From: Sphingobacteriaceae bacterium
Lineage (GTDB): Bacteria > Bacteroidota > Bacteroidia > Sphingobacteriales > Sphingobacteriaceae
Assembly: GCA_014380615.1 (NCBI GenBank)
Contig: JACMJM010000013.1
Coordinates: 124,001 to 188,000 of the forward strand
Reading direction: 5' to 3'
DNA length: 64,000 nt
Shown: positions 1 to 7,379 of the stretch, piece by piece
How positions within the stretch are numbered: position 1 is the stretch's first letter
Layout of the letters: each line of letters opens with the position of its first letter
Program-made: the position numbers and the translations under genes
The notes under the pieces: generated by a model
What the model saw: only the letters and a program-made list of their open reading frames with translations
The model's database searches: none
What the model was told of the DNA's origin: nothing

Positions 1-608
1 ATAACACCTGGCCCGATGAAGTAATAGCTGAAATAAGAAGCCGCGGTATCCCAACTATTGCCGGAAATCACGATCTTAAAGTAAAGAAGCTGAGGCAGGA
101 CGAAAACCTACAGGAGGTTGATTACGCCTATCATATAGGTTCTGATGAAGCCCGCGAGTACCTGAGAACACTCCCCGAATTTATACGAATTCAGTATTCT
201 CTATCAGAAGAGTTAATCTCTGTTTTGCTTGTTCACGGTAGTACGAGAAGTATTAATGAGTATCTGTCGGAGGATTTACCGGAAGAGTATGTTAAAGAAC
301 TTTTACTGGAAGCTAATGCCGACATCTTATTTTGCGGCCATACCCACAAGCCCTATCACCGCTTAATTCATACATCTGGCAAGTATAAACATGTTGTGAA
401 TATCGGCTCGGTTGGAAAGCCTAAAGATGGCGACCCCAGAGGCTGTTATGTGATTTTAACCTTGTCCGAAGACAGCACTTTGATCAATACCCAAAGTATT
501 AAAGTTGACTTCGTGAGGTTTGAATACGATGTAGAAAAGGCGGCTAAAGCGGTTGAAGACAGCCCTTTGCCCAATGAGTTTGCGGATAGGTTAAGAAAAG
601 CTTATTAG
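1..608 (+). CDS. Metallophosphoesterase family protein (5' truncated)
   Basis: The reading frame is open from base 3 with no start codon in the window, so the gene begins upstream. The visible part carries calcineurin-like phosphoesterase signatures: GNHD near base 60, a VHGS segment near base 230, and CGHTHKP near base 335, the usual metal-binding His/Asn/Asp set. The spacing is that of the small YfcE/MJ0936-type phosphodiesterases. A predicted start at base 225 would cut off the GNHD motif and is therefore wrong. The first metal-binding motif (DxH) lies outside the window. The substrate cannot be told from sequence. The gene ends 35 bp before arsM, and a shared transcript is possible. Confidence 0.85.
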   Translation, partial: NTWPDEVIAEIRSRGIPTIAGNHDLKVKKLRQDENLQEVDYAYHIGSDEAREYLRTLPEFIRIQYSLSEELISVLLVHGSTRSINEYLSEDLPEEYVKELLLEANADILFCGHTHKPYHRLIHTSGKYKHVVNIGSVGKPKDGDPRGCYVILTLSEDSTLINTQSIKVDFVRFEYDVEKAAKAVEDSPLPNEFADRLRKAY

Positions 609-643
609 TATGCAATAAACGTTTAACAATTAAAATAAAAATT

Positions 644-1492
644 ATGAAAACAGATGATGAACTTAAAGAACTGGTAAAGCAGAAATACAGCGAAATCGCT
701 TTGCAAAATAAAGAAACCAACCAGTCTTCCTGTTGCGGCTCGGGTGCTTGCTCCGAAGAGGTTTATAATATCATGAGTGATGATTATACGCAGTTAGAAG
801 GCTATAATGCAAATGCCAACCTCGGACTAGGCTGTGGTTTACCAACCCAATTCGCGAAAATTAAACAAGGCGATACCGTGATAGACCTGGGTAGCGGAGC
901 CGGTAACGATTGTTTTGTGGCAAGGGCTGAGGCTGGTGAAGCGGGAAAAATTATTGGGATCGATTTTACCCCGGCAATGGTCGAAATGGCGAGGGTTAAC
1001 GCCGAAACTCTTGGCTTCACTAATGTGGAGTTCAGGCAGGGCGATATTGAAAAAATGCCGGTGACTTCTAATCTCGCTGATGTGATTGTAAGCAATTGCG
1101 TGCTTAACCTGGTTCCGAATAAAGCTGCTGTTATTAAAGAAATTTACAGGGTGCTTAAGCCGGGAGGCCATTTCAGTATATCAGATGTGGTGCTTTTAGG
1201 CGATTTGCCCGAGGCACTGCGGTCGGCAGCGGAAATGTATGCGGGATGTATTTCCGGAGCGGTGCAAAAGGATGTATACCTTGAGCTTATCCAATCGGAG
1301 GGTTTCAAAAACATAACCGTTCAGAAAGAAAAGCAAATTCATATTCCCAATGATATTTTAAAGAATTACCTCGGTGACGATGAAATAAACGCGTTCAATT
1401 CTGGAAACGTCGGGATTTTTAGTATTACTGTATATGCCGAAAAACCGCTTGAAGAAAGTGCGGCATGTTGCGGCCCCGCATGTTGCAGTTAG
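644..1492 (+). CDS. arsM: Arsenite S-adenosylmethionine methyltransferase
   Basis: This 282-residue class I methyltransferase would transfer methyl groups from SAM to trivalent arsenic. The SAM-binding loop DLGSGAGND lies near residues 82-90, after the ArsM-type segment LGLGCGLP. Cysteines typical of ArsM are present: CCGSGAC at 30-36, SNCVLNL near 151 and AGCISGA near 201, the last two corresponding to the arsenic-binding pair of the family. The protein ends in a Cys-rich tail, AACCGPACCS, seen in many bacterial ArsM proteins. It is convergent with the metal ATPase gene. No ArsR gene is adjacent; the nearest ArsR-type gene is at 29.9 kb. The family call is firm; activity on arsenite is inferred. 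Confidence 0.93.
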   Translation: MKTDDELKELVKQKYSEIALQNKETNQSSCCGSGACSEEVYNIMSDDYTQLEGYNANANLGLGCGLPTQFAKIKQGDTVIDLGSGAGNDCFVARAEAGEAGKIIGIDFTPAMVEMARVNAETLGFTNVEFRQGDIEKMPVTSNLADVIVSNCVLNLVPNKAAVIKEIYRVLKPGGHFSISDVVLLGDLPEALRSAAEMYAGCISGAVQKDVYLELIQSEGFKNITVQKEKQIHIPNDILKNYLGDDEINAFNSGNVGIFSITVYAEKPLEESAACCGPACCS

Positions 1493-1585
1493 GGGATAAA
1501 TGGTGTTAATTATAAGATAGTTCGGTTTACCGCAAGGTATTGATGGAATCTACACTTAAATTTTAAGGCCATAGATTTTGAAATG

Positions 1586-1670
1586 AAGCAGACAAGGTGA
1601 TGCTGGCAAGCTGTATGAGGGATTGATTTAATCTACCCGATAATAGGATTTGCTTAAACCTTGTCTGCTT
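1586..1670. repeat. 13-bp inverted repeat at the 3' end of the metal ATPase gene
   Basis: AAGCAGACAAGGT at 1586-1598 is repeated in inverted orientation at 1658-1670, where it encodes the last codons (KADKV) of the metal ATPase. The 59-base spacer would make a long-loop hairpin in the 3' end of that mRNA. It is either a weak terminator or stabiliser between the convergent genes, or a small inverted duplication. Confidence 0.4.
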
Positions 1671-3642
1671 TAAATCCCAATAATCTTAATGCGTTTAAAA
1701 CTACCAACACCGTCGACCCTTCATGCCCCACCACTGCCGGGCCGATCTTCGCATAGCCGGATATGGTTAAAGGAATCAGTACGGCGATCATACCCAGACT
1801 GATAAGTAAGTTCTGCCTGATAATATCATGAGCCTTCCGGCTCAATCCGATAGCGAAGGGAAGATTATCAAGCTTGTCCGCCATTAATGCTATGTCGGCG
1901 GTTTCTAAAGCAACGTCAGATCCTGCGGCACCCATTGCGATGCCCACGGTGCTTTTTGCCATTGCGGGAGCATCGTTTACGCCATCGCCCACCATCGCAA
2001 CCTTACCTTCTCTGGCCATCAATGTTTCTATGGAGCTTACCTTGTCTTCGGGTAACAAGCTGCCCCAGGCCTCGTTTATGCCTATATTTTCCGCTACCGC
2101 ATTTGCGACTAGCTGATTGTCGCCGGTAAGCATTACCATTTTCCTGATTCCATTTGTCTTTAGGGCTTTCAGCGTTTCTTTAGCTTCCGGCCGCGGAATG
2201 TCCATAAGTGAAATCACTCCCGCGATTTTTTCGTTTTTCTGTATAAGCATGGTAGTATTCCCTTCCTTTTCCAGAGCTTCAACCTGTTTTTTTATGTCCT
2301 CAGATACTTCGAAAAAAAACCTTTTGTTGCCAATGGTTATTTTATTACCGCCCAAATTTGCTTTAACTCCGTGTCCGGTAACCGATTGCAGGTTTTCCGC
2401 CGCCTGAATTTCTCTGTGCAGTCTTTCCTGTCCATCCTTTACTACCGCAGCCGCCAGCGGATGGTCGCTAAGTTTTTCAACAGCAACAGCCATCTCTAAT
2501 ACCTCTTCTTCTGTGAAACCATTTAGTGCGATAACATGAGTGAGCCGCGGCTTGCCTTGTGTAAGCGTACCGGTTTTATCAAAGGCGATCGCTCTCAAAT
2601 TACCCAACAGCTCCATCGGCCCACCGCCCTTAAATAAAACACCGGCCCGGGCAGCCCGGGCAATCCCGCTTAGTACCGCACTCGGCGTAGAAATGGCAAG
2701 CGCACACGGACTTGCGGCAACCAGCACCGCCATGGCACGATAAAAACTTTGGCTAAAAGGCTCTTCAACCACCAGGAAAGCAAACATCAACACACCAATT
2801 AGCACAAGCACAGAAGGAACATAGTATTTCTGAATTTTATCTGTGAAGAGCTGAGTAGGGGATTTTTGAGATTCGGTTTCATTAACCAGCTTTATCAACC
2901 TGGCCAAAGTAGAATCAGCAGCCAGTTTGGTAACCTTTACTTCGAGTACATGGTTCCCGTTAATTGTTCCGGCGAAAACTTTATTTTCAGCTTTGATAGA
3001 TTTATCGTCTAAATACATTTCTGCCGGACAGATAATCGAAATTTTGTCGACTGGCATACTTTCTCCGGTAATAGGAGCCTGGTTAACACTGCTTTCTCCC
3101 TTAATGATTACTCCATCGGCAGATATTTTACTATTTGGCTTTATGATGATGACATCGCCTAAAATCAGCTTCTCGATGGCCACTTCTATTTCTGTATTGC
3201 CTTTTTTTACGAGGGCCGTTGTTGGTGCCAAACCTGCGAGGGCGGCAATAGACCGGCGAGCCTTGCCCATGGCATAATGTTCGAGAGAATGCCCGATAGC
3301 GAAGAGAAACAGTAATAATGCCCCTTCGGCCCAGTTACCTAAAACAGCCGAACCAACCGCGGCCAGCAGCATGAGGAAATCAATTTCAAATTTTCTGCTA
3401 AGAATGCCCTCGTATGCCTCTTTTGTAGTATAGAACCCTCCGAAAAAATATGCGAGAATGTAAAATGACAGGGTTAATGCGGTATGTACTGAGTTGATAA
3501 AAGTCGATCCGAAGCCAAGGGTTAAAAAAACACCGCAAAGTATGCTAAATATAAATTCCAGATTTGAATGTTCATGTTTGTCAATATTTTTTTTTAATCC
3601 CTCGTCAAGAGAAGATGCGGGGGACAATTCGATTTCGTGCAT
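1654..3642 (-). CDS. P1B-4-type heavy-metal-translocating ATPase (SPC motif)
   Basis: Inner-membrane metal efflux ATPase of 662 residues. It has the phosphorylation motif DKTGT (Asp355), the SDHPLA motif, the TGDN segment and the GDGVNDAP hinge. The transmembrane metal motif is SPC (residues 311-313), not CPC, and the last helices carry HEGST. Together these mark the P1B-4 group, associated with Co, Zn, Fe or Cd export (CoaT/CtpD types). There is no N-terminal HMA domain, only a short His-containing leader (MHEIE, KHEHS). I chose the ATG at 3642; the reading frame extends upstream only to a TTG at 3657. It converges on arsM, suggesting a small metal-resistance neighbourhood. Metal specificity is inferred. 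Confidence 0.93.
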   Translation of the reverse strand: MHEIELSPASSLDEGLKKNIDKHEHSNLEFIFSILCGVFLTLGFGSTFINSVHTALTLSFYILAYFFGGFYTTKEAYEGILSRKFEIDFLMLLAAVGSAVLGNWAEGALLLFLFAIGHSLEHYAMGKARRSIAALAGLAPTTALVKKGNTEIEVAIEKLILGDVIIIKPNSKISADGVIIKGESSVNQAPITGESMPVDKISIICPAEMYLDDKSIKAENKVFAGTINGNHVLEVKVTKLAADSTLARLIKLVNETESQKSPTQLFTDKIQKYYVPSVLVLIGVLMFAFLVVEEPFSQSFYRAMAVLVAASPCALAISTPSAVLSGIARAARAGVLFKGGGPMELLGNLRAIAFDKTGTLTQGKPRLTHVIALNGFTEEEVLEMAVAVEKLSDHPLAAAVVKDGQERLHREIQAAENLQSVTGHGVKANLGGNKITIGNKRFFFEVSEDIKKQVEALEKEGNTTMLIQKNEKIAGVISLMDIPRPEAKETLKALKTNGIRKMVMLTGDNQLVANAVAENIGINEAWGSLLPEDKVSSIETLMAREGKVAMVGDGVNDAPAMAKSTVGIAMGAAGSDVALETADIALMADKLDNLPFAIGLSRKAHDIIRQNLLISLGMIAVLIPLTISGYAKIGPAVVGHEGSTVLVVLNALRLLGFKADKV

Positions 3643-4281
3643 GCACAAGGGTACCAATTTCAGTTGAATAAGCTGTTGATAATAAGCAATTTGTTATTGG
3701 ATTGATTCTAAGCTGCGTTAGGAAATAAACCAAAGGTTAGTGTAAGTCTGGCGGCGAACGAACAGCCTTAAACATTCCGGGGAATGAATACTATCTACGC
3801 CTGCCCTATGTATTCGATTTGAAATGTCTTGCATGATTCAAATGCCGCCAATGCTTGCCCCATCTTTGCTGGCGATAAGGTCAATTACACTCTTATTCGC
3901 CCGGCAACGCGCTTTTTTAAATTAATTTATTTTTAACACAACAAAAGTTGCGGTACAGGGTTATTAGAACTCACACCAGGTGTGAAATTGTGATAAGGTT
4001 TAGGTGCTCCATAATAGAGGTATTATGGAGCTTTTTTTTGGGAAAGGCGAGTAGAGAAATACCCCTGTTCGGGTATAAACCTGAGCTCGATTGATTTTTT
4101 ATTAAACCACTTAAAATTTTGATCTCACTTTTTTGTTGGAGAGGATAGAATCGAAATTTTTTAAAAACGATTTTCTGTAAATTCACGCCCCTACTCAAAC
4201 CCAGTCCATTCCGGAAGGATCTAAATAGGGGAGTGCAGCGCATCCCAAGCCTGTTAAAACAATAGGCGGATGGCTATTAAG
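3643..4281. other. Intergenic region with a candidate small RNA
   Basis: No convincing protein gene is seen here. It holds a CATTCC/GGAATG palindrome at 3773-3786, a TCACACC-A-GGTGTGA palindrome at 3971-3985 and a strong plus-strand terminator at 4006-4039 that belongs to no annotated gene. A minus-strand reading frame across 3971-4243 runs through the terminator and has an unprotein-like composition, so I leave it out. Confidence 0.5.
4006..4039 (+). terminator. Rho-independent terminator without an upstream gene
   Basis: There is a perfect 11-bp stem (4006-4016 with 4021-4031), a GAGG loop and then eight T residues. The T-tract is on the plus strand only. The nearest plus-strand gene upstream is arsM, 2.5 kb away on the far side of a minus-strand gene, so the terminator implies a short untranslated transcript starting between about 3660 and 3990. 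Confidence 0.75.
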
Positions 4282-5523
4282 CTATACTTTTCTGAAAACC
4301 ACAATCGCGTTATGGCCGCCAAAACCAAAAGTGTTGCTCATGGCTACATTTACTTCTTTCGCCAGGGCCTCATTTTTTACAATGTTCAACTCGGCGGGAA
4401 TTGCCGGATCAGGATTGCTTAAATTAATTGTTGGAGGAACCAGCGAGTTTCGGATGGCCATAACACAGGCGATAGCTTCAATAGCTCCGGCGGCACCAAG
4501 GAGGTGGCCCGTCATTGATTTTGTAGCACTTATATGTAATTGGCTGGCTTTATTTTCAAAAAGCTTGCTGATGGCATGGATCTCACTAATATCTCCTACA
4601 GGAGTAGATGTAGCGTGGGCATTCAGGTAATCAACGTCTTCGGGAATCAGTCCCGCATCTTCAAGAGCAAATCGCATAGCGGTACGCGCGCCATCGCCCT
4701 GAGGATGTGTTGAGGTCATGTGATAGGCATCGGCAGTCATGGCTGCTCCTGCCACCTCGGCGTAAATAGTGGCACCACGGGCAACCGCATGTTCGTATTC
4801 TTCCAGAATAAGGGCGGCGGCACCTTCTCCCATCAAAAAGCCATCTCGATCTGCATCAAAAGGACGGCAGGCAGTCTCGGGGCTCTCGTTCTGCATGGTC
4901 ATGGCTTTCATGGCGGCGAATCCACCTACAGAGGCCTCTGTTATTGCCGCCTCCGAGCCACCTGTAATTATCACTTTCGCTTTTCCCCAACGGATATAAT
5001 TAAAGGCATCCATAATAGCTGTGTTAGACGTTGCGCAAGCCGATACGGTTGTAAAGTTAATACCCATTAATCCATATTTGAGCGAGATCATTCCGGAAGC
5101 CATATTGGAGAGTAGTTTGGGAATGAAAAAAGGATTAAACCGCGGGTTAAAACCTCCTGCAGTATACTCTTTAACCTGTTCTTCAAAGGTTTCCATCCCT
5201 CCCTGGGCCGAGCCCCAGATCACCCCGGTATCGTAGGGGTTCATCGTTTCAAATTCCAGCCCCGAATCTTTGATCGCTTCGGCCGCTACGGCCAGAGCGT
5301 ATTGCGTAAACAGATCGGTGCGTTTTATCTCTGCTCTATCTAAAAACTGTGCGGGGTCGAAACCTTTTACCTCGCTGGCAATTTGGGTTCTGAATGCTGT
5401 GGGATCGAACCTTGTGATTCGCCCGGCTCCGCCACGGCCCTCCGAAAGGCTGTTCCAAAAAGATTTTACATCATTTCCAATAGGACTAAGTGCGCCCAGG
5501 CCAGTTATTACAACTCTTTTCAT
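4282..5523 (-). CDS. fabF: Beta-ketoacyl-ACP synthase II
   Basis: Condensing enzyme of type II fatty acid synthesis, 413 residues, cytoplasmic. The Cys-His-His triad is visible: active-site Cys in SACATSN, His in HATSTPVGD, and His in SMTGHLLGAAGA, followed by the closing GFGGHNA loop. Length and motifs match FabF. The start is the ATG at 5523 (MKRVVITG); the frame extends to a TTG at 5556 but the extra residues are not family-like. It is divergent from an HxlR-type regulator only 81 bp away and not in a fab/acpP cluster, so it may be a second FabF paralogue controlled by that regulator. The family contains close paralogues (FabB, KasA) that are not excluded. Confidence 0.92.
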   Translation of the reverse strand: MKRVVITGLGALSPIGNDVKSFWNSLSEGRGGAGRITRFDPTAFRTQIASEVKGFDPAQFLDRAEIKRTDLFTQYALAVAAEAIKDSGLEFETMNPYDTGVIWGSAQGGMETFEEQVKEYTAGGFNPRFNPFFIPKLLSNMASGMISLKYGLMGINFTTVSACATSNTAIMDAFNYIRWGKAKVIITGGSEAAITEASVGGFAAMKAMTMQNESPETACRPFDADRDGFLMGEGAAALILEEYEHAVARGATIYAEVAGAAMTADAYHMTSTHPQGDGARTAMRFALEDAGLIPEDVDYLNAHATSTPVGDISEIHAISKLFENKASQLHISATKSMTGHLLGAAGAIEAIACVMAIRNSLVPPTINLSNPDPAIPAELNIVKNEALAKEVNVAMSNTFGFGGHNAIVVFRKV

Positions 5524-5530
5524 GTTTTGT

Positions 5531-5590
5531 ACTTGTTTTTTGCAAGTTGTTGGCAAATATAATTAAAAACTACTTTATATTTGCAAGTAG
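5531..5590. promoter_or_regulatory. fabF-hxlR divergent control region
   Basis: TTTGCAAGT occurs twice, at 5539-5547 and 5580-5588, exactly 41 bp apart (about four helical turns). Each copy also sits in an inverted repeat: ACTTG/CAAGT at 5531-5547 and CTACTT/AAGTAG at 5570-5590. The second copy overlaps TATATTTG at 5576-5583, a perfect Bacteroidota -7 box (TAnnTTTG) with a weak -33 (TTGG, 5550-5553) pointing to hxlR. This is a likely operator for autoregulation by the HxlR protein and for control of fabF. Confidence 0.5.
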
Positions 5591-5604
5591 ATTTTTAAAT
5601 AGCG

Positions 5605-6012
5605 ATGCGATCTGACTGTCCACTTAATTTCGGCCTGGAGCTTTTTGGCGACAAATGGACCTTGTTAATTATCAGAGACTTGATGTTTTTTAATAAGCGT
5701 TATTATAATGAGTTTCTGTCTTCTGCTGAAAAAATTTCGACGAATATTCTGGCCGACAGGCTTGCTTTGCTTGAGAAGCAAGGCTTTATATGCAAAGGAA
5801 AGGATAAAGAGCATAAACAAAAGATCGTATATAGTTTAACCGGGAAAGGGATTGATCTTTTGCCTGTAATTATAGAAATTGGCTTGTGGTCTGACAAGTA
5901 TGCAGGCGATTTGCTGAGTCCTCATAAGGAAGTAATTTTGGGCCGAATGAAGCAGGATAGAGAGAAAGCACTCGCAACTTTAAAAGAAAAATTGAAGCAG
6001 AAACATCTCTAA
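5605..6012 (+). CDS. HxlR/MarR-like winged-helix transcriptional regulator
   Basis: This 135-residue protein has the HxlR pattern: an N-terminal conserved Cys5 (RSDCPL), LFGDKWTLLIIRDL, a recognition helix region ISTNILADRLALLEKQGFI, and the Y-LT-KG-L wing (YSLTGKGIDL). HxlR proteins bind DNA as dimers and several sense electrophiles or oxidants through the N-terminal Cys. It is divergently transcribed from fabF with repeated TTTGCAAGT sites in the shared region, so fabF is the natural target. The inducer is unknown. Confidence 0.9.
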   Translation: MRSDCPLNFGLELFGDKWTLLIIRDLMFFNKRYYNEFLSSAEKISTNILADRLALLEKQGFICKGKDKEHKQKIVYSLTGKGIDLLPVIIEIGLWSDKYAGDLLSPHKEVILGRMKQDREKALATLKEKLKQKHL

Positions 6013-6033
6013 GATTATATAGCTTATTCATTA

Positions 6034-6639
6034 TTATTTAACGGGTGGCAAAGACCACTTCTGTTTCACGGCAATAATCCGGATACTACACACCGTGCCT
6101 ATAGAAAGCAGTTCGGCGATACTTTCGCCCATAAAGGAAATGCCCAGCAGGTACACAATACCTCCGGCGATGCAGGCTGTAGCATAAATTTCTTTGTGAA
6201 ATAAAACCGGGATTTCGTTTAGAAGCATATCGCGAATTACCCCGCCGAAGCAGCCTGTTATGGTTCCCAGCATCAGGCAAATGGCTGGGTGTAATTGGGT
6301 AGCAAGGCCAGCCTGTATACCCGTGATGGTAAAAAGGCCGAGCCCCAGGGTGTCGAACAGGAAAAGAGTGACTTTGAAGCCGCGGATATACTTTTTAAAA
6401 AGGATGGAGATGATACCTGTGATCAAAATAATTACCGGTATCCGGATGTTTTGCATCCAACTTACCGGCGTATGCCCGATCAGCATATCGCGAAGCGTAC
6501 CTCCGCCTACAGCGGTCACAAAAGCGATTATTAGTACTCCGAAAACATCTAATCTTTTCCGCATCGCCGAAAAAACTCCCGATATTGTAAACGCTATTAT
6601 ACCGGTGGTTTCAATGAGACTGCTTACGCTATCAATCAT
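6034..6639 (-). CDS. TRIC-type cation channel family protein (UPF0126)
   Basis: Inner-membrane protein of 201 residues with two similar three-helix halves, the layout of the YicG/YadS (UPF0126, now TRIC channel) family. Each half has the Gly-rich motif followed by Arg-Asp: VGGGTLRDMLIG and CFGGVIRDMLLNEIP. Bacterial TRIC homologues conduct monovalent cations; the older literature suggested glycine transport. It converges with the HxlR gene 22 bp away and is divergent from the YdeI-like gene. The physiological role is not evident from context. Confidence 0.88.
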   Translation of the reverse strand: MIDSVSSLIETTGIIAFTISGVFSAMRKRLDVFGVLIIAFVTAVGGGTLRDMLIGHTPVSWMQNIRIPVIILITGIISILFKKYIRGFKVTLFLFDTLGLGLFTITGIQAGLATQLHPAICLMLGTITGCFGGVIRDMLLNEIPVLFHKEIYATACIAGGIVYLLGISFMGESIAELLSIGTVCSIRIIAVKQKWSLPPVK

Positions 6640-6769
6640 AACCGAAGTTAAAGCATTATTATTAAAGTATCTGCTATCTGATCTAAGCTCTTGTAAGGGA
6701 TTAAATAACTCAACTTTAGCTTATTTCTTCCGGCATCTTATAATCTTTTGAGAATCTATTTAAACGTTT

Positions 6770-7357
6770 ATGCAAAAAAAGGAAACCGAGGCAGAAACAT
6801 TTTACCCTAAAACCAGGCTGGAGTGGAGAGAATGGCTGGAAGAAAACCATGCCTCAAAACAATCCGTCTGGTTGCTGCAATATAAGCAGAAAGCTAATAA
6901 ACCAGGGATTTCCTGGAGCGAAGCAGTTGACGAAGCTCTTTGCTTTGGCTGGATAGACAGTGTTCGGAAATCTATCGGCGGAGAACAGTTTATACAGTTT
7001 TTCACTAGGCGGAAGCCAGGCAGCGTCTGGTCGAAAATCAATAAAGGAAAAGTAGATCAATTGATTAAGAACGGTATGATGAGCGAAGCCGGATATCGTA
7101 GTATTGAAATAGCGAAACAAAACGGAGGCTGGACCATTTTAGACGATGTAGAAGAATTAATTATTCCTCCCGATCTGGAACTGGCATTTGATTCAAATCC
7201 GGGTTCAAAAGACTATTATTTGAGTTTAAGTAAGTCTGTAAAAAAAATGATCTTGCAGTGGCTTGTGCTTGCCAGGCGGCCAAATACCAGAGAAAACCGA
7301 ATAAAAGAGATAGCAGAGCTTGCCGCACAAAAATTGCGGCCTAAACAGTTTAGGTAA
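6770..7357 (+). CDS. YdeI/OmpD-associated family protein
   Basis: This 195-residue protein is recognised as YdeI-like from WLEENHASKQSVWL near the start, then the signature around SWSEAVDEALCFGWIDS, and the later segments FTRRKPGSVWS and MSEAGYRSIE. The family is linked in Enterobacteria to resistance against peptides, through unclear mechanisms, and has an all-helical C-terminal repeat. No signal peptide is visible. It sits alone, converging on the GH39 gene. The family call is good; no function can be assigned. Confidence 0.82.
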   Translation: MQKKETEAETFYPKTRLEWREWLEENHASKQSVWLLQYKQKANKPGISWSEAVDEALCFGWIDSVRKSIGGEQFIQFFTRRKPGSVWSKINKGKVDQLIKNGMMSEAGYRSIEIAKQNGGWTILDDVEELIIPPDLELAFDSNPGSKDYYLSLSKSVKKMILQWLVLARRPNTRENRIKEIAELAAQKLRPKQFR

Positions 7358-7379
7358 AGAGAAATACCTCTAACAGACG

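Noticed and set aside
3971-4243. 90-residue minus-strand reading frame
   Set aside because: It runs through a perfect terminator and a palindrome and its product has no protein-like pattern.
5524-5556. N-terminal extension of FabF from a TTG
   Set aside because: FabF proteins start at the MKRVVITG position, and the extension lies in the regulatory region.
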